NCBI RefSeq assembly: GCF_004791165.1
Contig: NZ_SRUZ01000006.1
Location: forward strand, 434,001 to 498,000
DNA length: 64,000 bases
DNA from: Mesorhizobium sp. M8A.F.Ca.ET.218.01.1.1
Lineage (GTDB): Bacteria; Pseudomonadota; Alphaproteobacteria; Rhizobiales; Rhizobiaceae
Reading direction: 5' to 3'
The notes beneath the pieces were generated by a model, which ran no database searches, was not told the DNA's origin, and saw only the letters and a program-made list of their open reading frames with translations. Below, one piece after another: positions 8,509 to 17,481 of the stretch. How positions within the stretch are numbered: the stretch's first letter is position 1; every line of letters begins with the position of its first letter. Position numbers and translations under genes: made by a program.

Positions 8509-9612
8509 CTACATGCGGTTGCCGGATGGGGTATCGAACAGCGAGGCGCGAGCGGGATCAAAGCCGATCCGGATCGGATCGCCGTTGCGCAGCGTCTTTT
8601 CCGCCTCGACCCGGAAGGAGAAATTGCGCCCGCCGAGTTTCGTCCACACCAGCGTATCGGAGCCCATCGGCTCGACGATTTCCACGGCGGCATCGGTGGC
8701 AAAGGGCATGGAGTTCGCGGCCTCGCCAAAGGCAACGTGCTCCGGCCGGATCCCGAACACGCAAGGCCCGCTCTTGGTGCCGGCGCCGTCGAAGCCGTAG
8801 CGATCGAGCGGTATGGTCAAATCCCCGGTCTTGAACACCGCCGTCGTGCCAGCCTCCAGCTGCCCCTCGACGAAATTCATCGCCGGCGAGCCGAGGAACC
8901 CTGCAACGAACCGGTTGACCGGACGGTTGTAGATGGTCTGCGGCGCGTCGAGCTGCTGGATGACACCGCCCTTCATCACCGCGATGCGATCGGCCAGCGT
9001 CATCGCCTCGATCTGGTCGTGGGTGACGTAGATCATCGTGTTCTGCAGCTTGCGGTGCAGAAGCTTGATCTCGACGCGCAACTCCGAACGCAGCTTGGCA
9101 TCGAGATTGGACAGCGGTTCGTCGAACAGGAAGACATCGACATCGCGCACCAGCGCCCGCCCGATCGCCACGCGCTGGCGCTGGCCGCCCGAGAGTGCCG
9201 CCGGCTTGCGCTGCAAAAGCGGCTCGATCTGCAGGATCTCGGCGGCACGCGCGATGCGCTTGGCGATTTCGTCCTTGGCGATGCCGGCGACACGCAGCCC
9301 GAAGGACAGGTTCTTCTCCACCGTCATCTGCGGATAGAGCGCATAGGACTGGAAAACCATGCCGATGCCGCGGTCCTTGGGCTCTTCCCAGGTGACGTTC
9401 TTGCCCTTGATGAAGATGCGGCCTTCCGAAATGTCGAGCAGGCCGGCAATGCAGTTGAGCAAGGTCGACTTGCCGCAGCCGGAAGGTCCGAGCAGCACGA
9501 TGAACTCGCCTTCGGCGACATCGAGGTTGAGCGTCTGCAGCACCGAGACCGCGCCGAAGTTCAGCGACAAGTCCTGGATCGAAACGCTGGTGCCGTTCGC
9601 CGCCATCGCCAT
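8509..9612 (-). CDS. Sugar ABC transporter ATPase (MalK/UgpC family)
   Basis: A 367-residue CUT1 ATPase: Walker A GPSGCGKST, Q-loop MVFQSYALYP, signature LSGGQRQRVAIGRA, Walker B VFLFDEPLSNLDA, H-loop YVTHDQ, then a C-terminal OB-fold/TOBE regulatory domain (about residues 240-367). The start at 9612 overlaps the stop of the permease gene by one base (TGATG), a sign of translational coupling. A longer open frame extends upstream to 10287 but runs through the permease gene and is not real. It energises the two permeases upstream. Confidence 0.95.
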   Translation of the reverse strand: MAMAANGTSVSIQDLSLNFGAVSVLQTLNLDVAEGEFIVLLGPSGCGKSTLLNCIAGLLDISEGRIFIKGKNVTWEEPKDRGIGMVFQSYALYPQMTVEKNLSFGLRVAGIAKDEIAKRIARAAEILQIEPLLQRKPAALSGGQRQRVAIGRALVRDVDVFLFDEPLSNLDAKLRSELRVEIKLLHRKLQNTMIYVTHDQIEAMTLADRIAVMKGGVIQQLDAPQTIYNRPVNRFVAGFLGSPAMNFVEGQLEAGTTAVFKTGDLTIPLDRYGFDGAGTKSGPCVFGIRPEHVAFGEAANSMPFATDAAVEIVEPMGSDTLVWTKLGGRNFSFRVEAEKTLRNGDPIRIGFDPARASLFDTPSGNRM

Positions 9613-10547
9613 CACCCTTTCACCGCGCCGGCGGCAATGCCGCGCACGAACAATTTGCCGGAAATGAAATAGACGACCAGCGGCACCAGGCCGGTCAGGA
9701 TGGTGGCGGCCATGTTGACGTTGTATTCCTTCACGCCCTGCACCGAGTTGACGATGTTGTTGAGCTGCACCGTCATCGGATAGGTGTCGGGACGGGTGTA
9801 GACGACGCCGAACAGGAAGTCGTTCCAGATGCCGGTTACCTGCAGGATGATGGCGACGACGAAGATCGGCAGCGACATCGGCAGCATGATGCGCAGGTAG
9901 ATGCCCCAGAAGCCGGCGCCGTCGACGCGCGCCGCCCGGAACAGCTCCTCCGGCATCGAGGTGAAATAATTGCGGAACAGAAGCGTCAGGATCGGCATGC
10001 CGAAAATGGAATGCACGATCACCAGGCCTGTAAGGCTGCCATAGAGGCCGATCTCGCGCAGGATGATGACGATCGGATAGATCATCACCTGATAGGGAAT
10101 GAAGGCGCCGACGATCAGGATGACGAAGAATGTGTCGGCGCCCTTGAAGCGCCAGTTGGCCAGCGCGTAGCCGTTCACCGAGGCGATGGCGATCGACAGG
10201 ATCACCGAGGGAACGGTGATGCGCACCGAGTTCCAGAAACCGCGCGAAAGCCCGTCGCAATTGAGGCCGGTGCAGGCCTGCGACCACGCCTTGACCCAGG
10301 GCTCGAAGGTGATCTCGAGCGGCGGCGAGAAGATGTTGCCGAGGCGGATTTCCGGCATGCCCTTGAGCGAGGTGACGACCATCACATAGAGCGGCAGGAG
10401 GTAGTAGAGCGCCACGACGATGAGCGTACCGTAGAGGAAAATGTTGCGGCGCGAGAACACGTGTCGCGGCTTCGGTCCGCTCGGTCCGGAGACGCCGGCT
10501 TGCGGGTTTGACGACGTGGCGGACAAGGAGACGGCATGGTCAGACAC
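9612..10547 (-). CDS. Sugar ABC transporter permease (MalG-type)
   Basis: A 311-residue inner-membrane permease with a cytoplasmic N terminus of about 30 residues and six predicted membrane helices. The EAA loop (EELFRAARVDGAGFWGIYLRIMLP) is present near residue 210. It overlaps the previous permease gene by 8 bases and the ATPase gene by 1 base. A long TM1-TM2 loop (about residues 60-105, with CTGLNCDGLSRGFWNS) carries two Cys on the periplasmic side. Confidence 0.93.
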   Translation of the reverse strand: MSDHAVSLSATSSNPQAGVSGPSGPKPRHVFSRRNIFLYGTLIVVALYYLLPLYVMVVTSLKGMPEIRLGNIFSPPLEITFEPWVKAWSQACTGLNCDGLSRGFWNSVRITVPSVILSIAIASVNGYALANWRFKGADTFFVILIVGAFIPYQVMIYPIVIILREIGLYGSLTGLVIVHSIFGMPILTLLFRNYFTSMPEELFRAARVDGAGFWGIYLRIMLPMSLPIFVVAIILQVTGIWNDFLFGVVYTRPDTYPMTVQLNNIVNSVQGVKEYNVNMAATILTGLVPLVVYFISGKLFVRGIAAGAVKG

Positions 10548-11433
10548 GCTTGCGGCCTCCGAATTCGAGATAGGCCCACGGCACGATGACGATCATCACC
10601 GACAGCAGCATCATGGTCGAGGCGGCAAAGCCCTGGCCGAGATTCTGGGCGAAGAACATGTAGTCGTAGACATATTTTGCCGGCACTTCGGAGGCGATGC
10701 CGGGACCGCCGCTGGTCTGCGCAACGACGAGGTCGTAGACCTTGACGATGCCGGACGCGATGATCACCAGCGTGGTGATGAAAACCGGCCGCATCATCGG
10801 GATGATGATGAAGAGATAGGTCTTCCACATGGGTATCCCGTCCACCCGTGCGGCCTTCCAGATATCCTCGTCGATGCCGCGCAGGCCCGCCAGCATCAGG
10901 CACATGATCAGTCCCGTGCCTTGCCAAAGCGCGGCGATCGATATGCCGTAGATGACGATGCTGGAATTGTAGAGCGGATTGAAGTCGAAGCTGGTCCAGC
11001 CCAGGCTTCGCACCACTCCCTGGACGCCGAAATCCGGATTGAGCAGCCACTGCCAGACAAGGCCGGTGACGATGAAAGACAGTGCGAAGGGGTAGAGGAA
11101 GATGGTGCGGAACGTGTCCTCGAAACGGATCTTCTGGTCGAGCAGGGCTGCCAGCAGAAACCCGATCACCAGCGAGAACACCAGTGAGATCACGCCGTAG
11201 ATCAAGAGATTCTCGATCGAGATCAGCCAGCGCGGCGTCGCCCACAGCCGGTAATACTGGTCGAGCCCGACGAAATTCAGCCGCGGCAGGAGCTTCGAAT
11301 TGGTGAAGGAATAAAGCACCGTCCACGCCGTGCCGCCGACGAACACCACCCCGGCGGTGAGCACCATCGGGATCGAGGCGATTTTCGCGTTGAGATTGCG
11401 GAAAAGCCGGTTGGGGCGTTCGCTGTTGCTCAT
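10540..11433 (-). CDS. Sugar ABC transporter permease (MalF-type)
   Basis: A 297-residue permease with six membrane helices and the EAA motif (DEDIWKAARVDGIPMWKTYLFIIIP). The start MSNSERPNRLFRN is cytoplasmic and positively charged. It is the second gene of the operon, 85 bases downstream of the binding-protein gene. By overall style (SBP with THWWTSGGEA, then two permeases and one ATPase) the transporter resembles GtsABCD-like glucose/mannose uptake systems, but the surrounding enzymes suggest a glycoside or modified sugar. Confidence 0.93.
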   Translation of the reverse strand: MSNSERPNRLFRNLNAKIASIPMVLTAGVVFVGGTAWTVLYSFTNSKLLPRLNFVGLDQYYRLWATPRWLISIENLLIYGVISLVFSLVIGFLLAALLDQKIRFEDTFRTIFLYPFALSFIVTGLVWQWLLNPDFGVQGVVRSLGWTSFDFNPLYNSSIVIYGISIAALWQGTGLIMCLMLAGLRGIDEDIWKAARVDGIPMWKTYLFIIIPMMRPVFITTLVIIASGIVKVYDLVVAQTSGGPGIASEVPAKYVYDYMFFAQNLGQGFAASTMMLLSVMIVIVPWAYLEFGGRKRV

Positions 11434-11467
11434 CTCGGCAGCCTCGCTGGGACAATAAGAGCCTCAC

Positions 11468-11500
11468 GCTCCCGACCCTCGATGGACAAGGGCCGGGAGC
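11468..11500 (-). terminator. Stem-loop after the binding-protein gene
   Basis: An 11-bp stem (GCTCCCGACCC / GGGCCGGGAGC, one mismatch) with an 11-nt loop sits between the binding-protein stop and the first permease. There is no U-run. Such loops usually stabilise the upstream message or attenuate read-through, so that the binding protein is made in excess. Confidence 0.6.
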
Positions 11501-11518
11501 TGGCGGGGGCGCCTGAGA

Positions 11519-12757
11519 TCAATCGGCGGAAGCGATGATGTCGGCGAAGCGCTTCTGCGCCTCTTCGAGGGTCATGTCGGGCTTGGCGAAGAACTCCGAG
11601 AACAGGTCCTCCTTCTGCTTCTGGCTGTCCTGCGAGAGCAGTTGGTCCGTCCACGGGATGACCGCGCCCTTGGCCAGGATGGCGAGGCCCTTCTTCATGC
11701 AGTCATTGGCCGCGGCGAGGTCGACGTCGCCGCGCACCGGCAGCGAACCCTTCTTGAGGTTGAAGGCGACCTGGGTCTTGGGATCGAGCAGGGTTTCGGC
11801 CAGTACTTCCTGCGCCTTGGCCTTGTCGGCATCCTTGAGCAGCGGGAAATAGAAGGCGTCGCCGCCCGTGGCGATGACCTCGTTCAGGCCAAGGCCGGGA
11901 AGACAGGTATAGTCCTTGCCGGCGGTCTTGCCGGCGACCTGGAACTCGCCTTGCGCCCAGTCGCCCATGATCTGGCCGCCGGCCTTGCCGGTGATGACCA
12001 TGTTGGTGGCCTGGTTCCAGTCCTGCACATTGGTGTTCTTGGCCATCTTGCGCGCATCGTCGGCCGCCTTGAAGACCTTGGCGACTTCGGGACCGGCTGC
12101 GAACTTGGCGTCCTTGTCCTTGTAGACCTTGAGGAAGGTGTCGGTTCCGCCGACCGCGGCAAGCAGCACGTCGAAGGCGCCCGATGCCTGCCAGGCCTGC
12201 CCACCGACCGCGAGCGGCACGATGCCTGCCTTCTCCAGCGCCGGGGCCGCGGCCACATATTCATTCCAGTTCTTCGGCACCGGCACGCCGGCCTTCTCGA
12301 AGGCCGCGTTCGACAGCCACAGCCATTGCCAGGAATGGATGTTGACCGGCACGCAATAGATCTTGCCGCCGATCGTGCAACTGTCGAGCAGGCTCTTGGG
12401 CCGCACCACTTCCGTCCATTTGCCCTTGGTGGCGACATCGGTGAGGTCGCGCATCAGGCCGGCCTGCACCAGTTCTTCCGCCTGCCGGCCATGATTGAAT
12501 TGGGTGGCTCCCATCGGATCGCCGCCCGTGATGCGGCTGATCATGATCGGCCGCGCCGTACCGCCGGACCCGGCGATGGCACCGTCGACCCAGTGATTGC
12601 CTGTGGCGTCGAATGCCTTGGCGAGTTCGGCGACCGCCGCCGCCTCGCCACCGGAGGTCCACCAATGGGTGACTTCCAGATCGGTCGCGGCCGCCGGCCC
12701 GGCAACGTTGAGCGCAACTGTCGCGGCAAAGGCAGCGGTCAGGAATTTGTATCGCAT
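11519..12757 (-). CDS. Periplasmic sugar-binding protein (CUT1)
   Basis: A 412-residue family 1 extracellular solute-binding protein. Residues 1-24 are a signal peptide (MRYKFLTAAFAATVALNVAGPAAA). The mature start TDLEVTHWWTSGGEAAAVAELAKAF is typical of glucose/mannose-type binding proteins (GtsA-like). The ATG follows GGGAGGAAGCCGAA. It is first in a leftward operon (binding protein, permeases, ATPase, isomerase, dehydrogenase, reductase). A perfect operator-like palindrome lies 17 bases upstream of its start, overlapping the presumed promoter, so the divergent LacI protein probably represses it. Confidence 0.93.
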   Translation of the reverse strand: MRYKFLTAAFAATVALNVAGPAAATDLEVTHWWTSGGEAAAVAELAKAFDATGNHWVDGAIAGSGGTARPIMISRITGGDPMGATQFNHGRQAEELVQAGLMRDLTDVATKGKWTEVVRPKSLLDSCTIGGKIYCVPVNIHSWQWLWLSNAAFEKAGVPVPKNWNEYVAAAPALEKAGIVPLAVGGQAWQASGAFDVLLAAVGGTDTFLKVYKDKDAKFAAGPEVAKVFKAADDARKMAKNTNVQDWNQATNMVITGKAGGQIMGDWAQGEFQVAGKTAGKDYTCLPGLGLNEVIATGGDAFYFPLLKDADKAKAQEVLAETLLDPKTQVAFNLKKGSLPVRGDVDLAAANDCMKKGLAILAKGAVIPWTDQLLSQDSQKQKEDLFSEFFAKPDMTLEEAQKRFADIIASAD

Positions 12758-12773
12758 TTCGGCTTCCTCCCAG

Positions 12774-12795
12774 AAATCTGAAACGTTACAGATTT
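12774..12795. promoter_or_regulatory. LacI-type operator, promoter of the sugar operon
   Basis: The sequence AAATCTG-AAACGTTA-CAGATTT has perfect 7-bp arms around an ACGTT core, typical of LacI-family operators. Its core CTGAAACGTTACAG is the exact reverse complement of the second site at 13052-13065. Confidence 0.75.
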
Positions 12796-13051
12796 TCGAT
12801 ACGGCAATTGCGCCGATGGTGCAACCCCGGTCGTGCCGGTGACCTTACATTTTTTCGAAGCGCGAATAAATTCCTGGAGCTCACGGGCGTGCTGCACCGC
12901 AACACGTAGCGATTGCAGTGCAAAACGGTCAATTTGCCTGTAAAACTCGGCAAAGTCGCCGCCAGGACAGCCTTCACCTTGGATTCCCGGAGGAATCTGC
13001 CCGCCAGACATCCGTGACCATATTGGCGCACGACAAGCCGAGATTGGCAAT

Positions 13052-13065
13052 CTGTAACGTTTCAG
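13052..13065. promoter_or_regulatory. LacI-type operator, regulator side
   Basis: CTGTAACGTTTCAG is the exact reverse complement of the core of the site at 12778-12791. Located 100 bases before the LacI start, it suits autoregulation or looping with the first site, about 270 bases away. The rest of the 407-base gap between the two genes shows no further gene. Confidence 0.75.
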
Positions 13066-13164
13066 TATATTGCAACCACACAAGGCCTGAAATCACGCCG
13101 GATTGCGGATTGCGGCGATTGCCGACCCGGCCTGCGGCTGCTATGCGCCTGACGGGCGGGAAGA

Positions 13165-14217
13165 ATGGACAAACAGCGGACGAAAAAAACCGAAGAGGCG
13201 TCGGCGCAAAAGCGGCCGACGCTGAAGACGCTTGCCTTCATGACCGGGCTCGGCGTCACCACCGTATCGCGCGCCCTGAAGGATGCCCCGGAGATCGGCG
13301 CCGAGACCAGGCGCCGCGTCCAGCTCGTCGCCAAGCAGATCGGCTACCGGCCCAACCGCGCCGGCGTGCGCCTCAGGACCGGCAAGACCAATGTCATCAG
13401 CCTCGTGCTCAACACCGAGCAGGAGATCATGAGCTTCGTCTCCGACATCATCTATGGCGTCACCGAAGTCATCGCCGACACGCCCTACCACCTGATCGTC
13501 ACACCCTATTCGCGCTCGCAGGATCCGCTGGATCCGGTGCGCTATCTCGTGGAGACCGGTTCGGCCGACGGTGTCATCATCTCGCGCACGCAGCCGAACG
13601 ATCCCCGCGCCCGCTACATGCTGGAGCGCGGCATTCCCTTTGCCACGCATGGCCGCACCGATATGGGGCTGGTTCATCCCTACCATGATTTCGACAACTA
13701 CGCCTTCGCTGCCGAGGCCGTGCGCCATCTCGCCGGCATGGGCCGCCGCCGGCTCGCTTTGGTGACGCCGCCGGCCGGTTTGAGCTACTACCGCCATACG
13801 GTCGACGGCTTTGCCGACGCGCTGAGCGAAGTCGGCGCCAGCGAGGTGCCGTTCAACACCATCTCGATCGACCATTCGATCGAACAGATCAGGATGAGGA
13901 CCGCGCAGCTGATGCGGCGCGATATCAGACCGGACGGCATTATCAGCAGCGCCGCCGCCGCGACGCTCGCCATCGTCGCCGGTATAGAGGATGCCGGCTT
14001 CAAGCTCGGCCGCGACGTCGACGTGGTGTCGAAGCAGTCGTCGGATCTGCTGCATCTGTTCCGGCATGAATTGCTGGTCGTCAACGAAGATTTCCGGCTG
14101 GCCGGCTCCGAGCTTGCGCGCTCGGTGCTCGGCTGGATCGGCGGCACCGCGCCCGGCTCGCTGCAGAGCCTGAGCGAGCCGAAGGGCGTTGTGGCCTATC
14201 GGCGCTCAGGCGACTAA
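13165..14217 (+). CDS. LacI-family transcriptional regulator
   Basis: A 350-residue regulator. After a basic 16-residue tail comes the LacI helix-turn-helix (TLKTLAFMTGLGVTTVSRALKDAPEIG) and hinge helix (VRLRTG), then a periplasmic-binding-protein-like effector domain (about residues 75-350). It is divergent from the sugar ABC operon, and two mirror-image palindromes occupy the shared promoter region, so local control of that operon is very likely. Its stop overlaps the stop of gnd on the other strand by 4 bases. Confidence 0.93.
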   Translation: MDKQRTKKTEEASAQKRPTLKTLAFMTGLGVTTVSRALKDAPEIGAETRRRVQLVAKQIGYRPNRAGVRLRTGKTNVISLVLNTEQEIMSFVSDIIYGVTEVIADTPYHLIVTPYSRSQDPLDPVRYLVETGSADGVIISRTQPNDPRARYMLERGIPFATHGRTDMGLVHPYHDFDNYAFAAEAVRHLAGMGRRRLALVTPPAGLSYYRHTVDGFADALSEVGASEVPFNTISIDHSIEQIRMRTAQLMRRDIRPDGIISSAAAATLAIVAGIEDAGFKLGRDVDVVSKQSSDLLHLFRHELLVVNEDFRLAGSELARSVLGWIGGTAPGSLQSLSEPKGVVAYRRSGD

Positions 14218-15641
14218 CGCGCCGCGCCGCTGCCCCAAGGGCCGTGGAACGCACCCTGCTCGCCGATGCGCTCGAAACCATGCGCACCGAAGAAGTCGCG
14301 CTGCGCCTGGATCAGGTTCGAGGTGCCGCGGCCCTGGCGATAGCTGTCGAAATAGGCAAGCGCCGAAGACAGCGCCGGCACCGGCGTCCCGGCTTCGGAA
14401 GCCCTCGCCACGATGCGCCGCAGCGACGGATGCGCCTCCTGCATCAAGCTGATGAAAGCCGGCGCCATCAGCAGGTTGGTCGAAGCGCCGCCACTGCTGA
14501 AGGCCTCGGCCATTGTGTCGAGCATTTGCGAGCGGATGATGCAGCCGGCGCGCCAGATCTTGGCGATGGTCGGCATCGGCAGGTTCCAGTTGAACTCCTT
14601 CGAGGCGCCGGCCATCACGGCAAAGCCCTGCGCGTAAGCAGCAATCTTGCCGGCGAACAGCGCCAGTTCGAGGTCTTTCAGCAGCGTATCCTTGTCGCCA
14701 GAAATTTTCGTCACGCCGATATTGCCATAGGCCTTTTCGGCTGCCTGCCGTTCGTCCTTGATCGACGACAGCACGCGCGCCGCCACCGCCGCCTCGATCG
14801 CGGTCGCCGGAATGCCGAGCTGCTGCGCCTCGATGACGGACCATTTGCCGGTGCCCTTCTGGCCGGCGCGATCGAGGATGATGTCGACCACCGGCTTGCC
14901 GGTCTTCGGATCGTCGGCGGCGAGCACCTTGGCGGTGATCTCGATCAGGTAGGAATTGAGCCGGCCCTTGTTCCAGTTGGAAAATACCGTGCCGATCTCC
15001 TTCGGCCCCATGCCCAGGCCATCGCGCAGGATACCGTAGATCTCGGCAATCATCTGCATGTCGGCATATTCAATGCCGTTGTGGATGGTCTTGACGAAAT
15101 GCCCGGCGCCGTCCGTACCGAGCCAGGCGGCACACGGCTCGTCCTTGAACTTGGCGGAGATGGCGGTCAGCACCTTCTCGACACGCTTCCAGGAGTCTTC
15201 GGTGCCGCCGACCATGATCGACGGCCCATGGCGCGCGCCTTCCTCGCCGCCCGAGACGCCCATGCCGATAAAGGTCAAACCCGAGCCGGAGAGCTCGGAG
15301 AAGCGCCGCATCGTGTCGCGGAAATTGGCATTGCCGGCATCGATGACGATGTCGTTGGCCGACAGCACGCCGCGCAGCGCTTCGATCTGCTCGTCCACCG
15401 GCTTGCCGGCCAGCACCATGATGATGATCGGGCGGGGTGGCCGGATCGCCGCGGCAAGCTCTTCCAGGCTGTAACAGGGGACGACCATGTCCCTGAGCGC
15501 ACCGGCATTCTCGACGAAGGCGTCCGTGCGTGCTTTGGTGCGGTTGAAGACGGCGATGCGGTGTCCGTGTTCGGCGATGTTCAGCGCCAGGTTGGAGCCC
15601 ATCGTGCCAAGGCCGATCAGGCCGATTTCGGCTTTCTCCAT
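14214..15641 (-). CDS. gnd: 6-phosphogluconate dehydrogenase (decarboxylating)
   Basis: A 475-residue enzyme of the oxidative pentose phosphate pathway converting 6-phosphogluconate and NADP+ to ribulose 5-phosphate and CO2 in the cytosol. Visible features: Rossmann motif IGLIGLGTMGSNLALN, substrate motif GMGVSGGEEGARHGPSIMVGG, and the DRAGQKGTGKW segment with its catalytic Lys. Length matches the long (E. coli-like) group. The ATG at 15641 follows GGGAAGAAACG; the frame extends to 15722 without a better site. It converges on the LacI gene and is not part of the sugar operon. Confidence 0.96.
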   Translation of the reverse strand: MEKAEIGLIGLGTMGSNLALNIAEHGHRIAVFNRTKARTDAFVENAGALRDMVVPCYSLEELAAAIRPPRPIIIMVLAGKPVDEQIEALRGVLSANDIVIDAGNANFRDTMRRFSELSGSGLTFIGMGVSGGEEGARHGPSIMVGGTEDSWKRVEKVLTAISAKFKDEPCAAWLGTDGAGHFVKTIHNGIEYADMQMIAEIYGILRDGLGMGPKEIGTVFSNWNKGRLNSYLIEITAKVLAADDPKTGKPVVDIILDRAGQKGTGKWSVIEAQQLGIPATAIEAAVAARVLSSIKDERQAAEKAYGNIGVTKISGDKDTLLKDLELALFAGKIAAYAQGFAVMAGASKEFNWNLPMPTIAKIWRAGCIIRSQMLDTMAEAFSSGGASTNLLMAPAFISLMQEAHPSLRRIVARASEAGTPVPALSSALAYFDSYRQGRGTSNLIQAQRDFFGAHGFERIGEQGAFHGPWGSGAAR

Positions 15642-15792
15642 CGTTTCTTCCCTGCTTTCGGATCGCTTTGTTGAGGCCGTGTTTTGCGGGCGATGATTGA
15701 CGAGCGTTTCGGGCCGCGTCAACCGCCTCGCCGAATTGTGTTACAGCCGTACGCAGACGTTTCCCGTTCGACAATGGTATCACATCCGTGAG

Positions 15793-17427
15793 TTACGGCC
15801 TGATGTCGATCGGCGCCTCGATCTTCACCACGTCGAAGTCCGAGACCAATATGTCTATGCGCACCGTCCAGCGGCCGGGAACCGGGATGACGAGGTTGCC
15901 GACACGCCAGCTGCCGTCGCCTGGCTTGGTTGCCGCGCGCTTCAGCGGCTCGATGCCGGAGTCGCGCTTCGACAGCACCAGCGTCACTTCCTTGGCATCG
16001 AGCGGTCCGAAATCCCCGGTCATGATGATCATCGAGACGGAAACCGGCCCGGCATGGCCAGGCGTGATGCTGAGATCGGCCATCGCCTGCAGCGCGTGGA
16101 TGTGGACCGAAACCGGTTGCGCCGCCGCGATCGCCAACGCCCGTGGCGGCGGTGTGAAGCGCCAGCCCGCGGCGACACCGAAGATCGCCAACACGATCAG
16201 CACTTCGACGCCGACCGAGCGGGTGAGCCTGCGTTGCACCTCGGTCGCGCCCGCCTCGGCCGAAGCGGTGAGCTTCCAGCGATTGACGGCGGCCAGCGTG
16301 AACAGGAAGACCAGCAGCGCGAGCTTGACCAGCAGCAGCCGGCCATAGGCAGTGTCGACCAGCGCCGAGGGCGTCCGCACCTGGATCACGGCCAACACGA
16401 TGCCCGCCGCGGCAAGCAAGGCGACCACGGGCAGGATGGCCCATGAGAAGCGACGCAGGAATTCGACGGCGCCGGCCGCTTGACGCTTCAGCGCGAGACC
16501 GAGCGGCACCAGAGCGCCCGCCCAGAACGCGATACCGGCGCCATGCACGAAAACCAGCGGCCGTGTCAGCCATTGCGGCTCGGCCGCACTTGCGTGGCCG
16601 CTTGCGGCAAGTGCCGCGCCCACACCCGCCAGCCCGGCAAGGGCAAGTGGCCTGGCAGCCGCGCGCGGTGCGGCCAGCGACACCAGGCCAAGTCCCAGCG
16701 CTATCAGGGCGATCAGCACCGTCCAGCCGAAACTGGTCCCAAGACCGGTGCGCCAGACAACCGGCTGCGCCAGATGGGAGAGCGGCGCGCCGAGCGCATC
16801 GAGGCCTTGCAAGCCCAGCGACAGCGGCGCCGCCACCAGTCCGCACAGGATCGCCCCGGCAACAAAGCGCTGACCGGCACGGCCATCCCCGGCCAGCCAG
16901 GCAAGGGCGAAAGCGCCGCCAATGCCGAAGAAAAGACCTGCATAGAGAAGGACCTTGCCGATCCAGATCGCTGACCGCAGCGGCCAGTCGATCGCTTCGG
17001 AGACGTCCGGCGGCTCGCTTGGCGCACCTATGGAAAACAAGAGCGAGCCGCCGACCGGATGGCCGTCGGCGGAAATGACACGCCAGCTCAGCACATGCGT
17101 GCCCGATTTGAGCGCCCGCGGATTGTCGATCTCGACCGTCTGCTCGCTGAGGCGGAAGGATGTCAGCGCAACCGGCGTGCCGTCGGGCCTCACCAGCGTC
17201 AGCACCAGCGGCGAGACCGGCTCGCTGAAGGTCAGCGAGAACCGCGCCGGCGCCTGTGCCAGCACGGCGCCGTCGGCCGGGTCGGTCTTGATCAGCGCCG
17301 CATGGGCAAGGGCCTGGCTTGTCGAGGCCATGACGATGAACGCGATGACCATCGCGAAAAGCCAACAGGGCCAGCCGAATCGCTTGCTGGTCGTTGCGGG
17401 CCTTTGAAGTGGGGATCTCTCGTTCAT
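15793..17427 (-). CDS. CopC-CopD fusion copper protein with C-terminal YtkA/FixH-like domain
   Basis: A 544-residue membrane protein. An N-terminal signal segment (to ...ASTSQALA) precedes a CopC domain (about residues 35-135) that starts with HAALIKTDPADG and includes GHPVGGS; the first His and this His are the usual Cu(II) ligands. A CopD-type membrane domain with about eight helices follows (residues 145-430). The last 110 residues (VHIHALQAMADLSITPGHAG...) look like an extracytoplasmic YtkA-like beta domain. The start is uncertain: 17427 (MNERSPLQ) is chosen for its signal peptide, but GTG 17454 is possible. It ends a copper operon with YcnI, PCuAC and DUF2946 proteins. Confidence 0.88.
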   Translation of the reverse strand: MNERSPLQRPATTSKRFGWPCWLFAMVIAFIVMASTSQALAHAALIKTDPADGAVLAQAPARFSLTFSEPVSPLVLTLVRPDGTPVALTSFRLSEQTVEIDNPRALKSGTHVLSWRVISADGHPVGGSLLFSIGAPSEPPDVSEAIDWPLRSAIWIGKVLLYAGLFFGIGGAFALAWLAGDGRAGQRFVAGAILCGLVAAPLSLGLQGLDALGAPLSHLAQPVVWRTGLGTSFGWTVLIALIALGLGLVSLAAPRAAARPLALAGLAGVGAALAASGHASAAEPQWLTRPLVFVHGAGIAFWAGALVPLGLALKRQAAGAVEFLRRFSWAILPVVALLAAAGIVLAVIQVRTPSALVDTAYGRLLLVKLALLVFLFTLAAVNRWKLTASAEAGATEVQRRLTRSVGVEVLIVLAIFGVAAGWRFTPPPRALAIAAAQPVSVHIHALQAMADLSITPGHAGPVSVSMIIMTGDFGPLDAKEVTLVLSKRDSGIEPLKRAATKPGDGSWRVGNLVIPVPGRWTVRIDILVSDFDVVKIEAPIDIRP

Positions 17428-17481
17428 GCTGTCGCCATGGAATTGGCGGCGCACCTTGCCGACAGGCGCGCCGCCAGAAAA

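Noticed and set aside
8509..10287. 592-residue fusion of a novel domain with the sugar ABC ATPase
   Set aside because: The N-terminal part is the wrong frame of the MalG-type permease gene. The ATPase starts at 9612.
5375..12757. Assignment as the trehalose system ThuEFGKAB
   Set aside because: A Gfo/Idh/MocA gene is present, but the second enzyme is a xylose-isomerase-like barrel, not the ThuA fold, and the binding protein is of the GtsA-like type.
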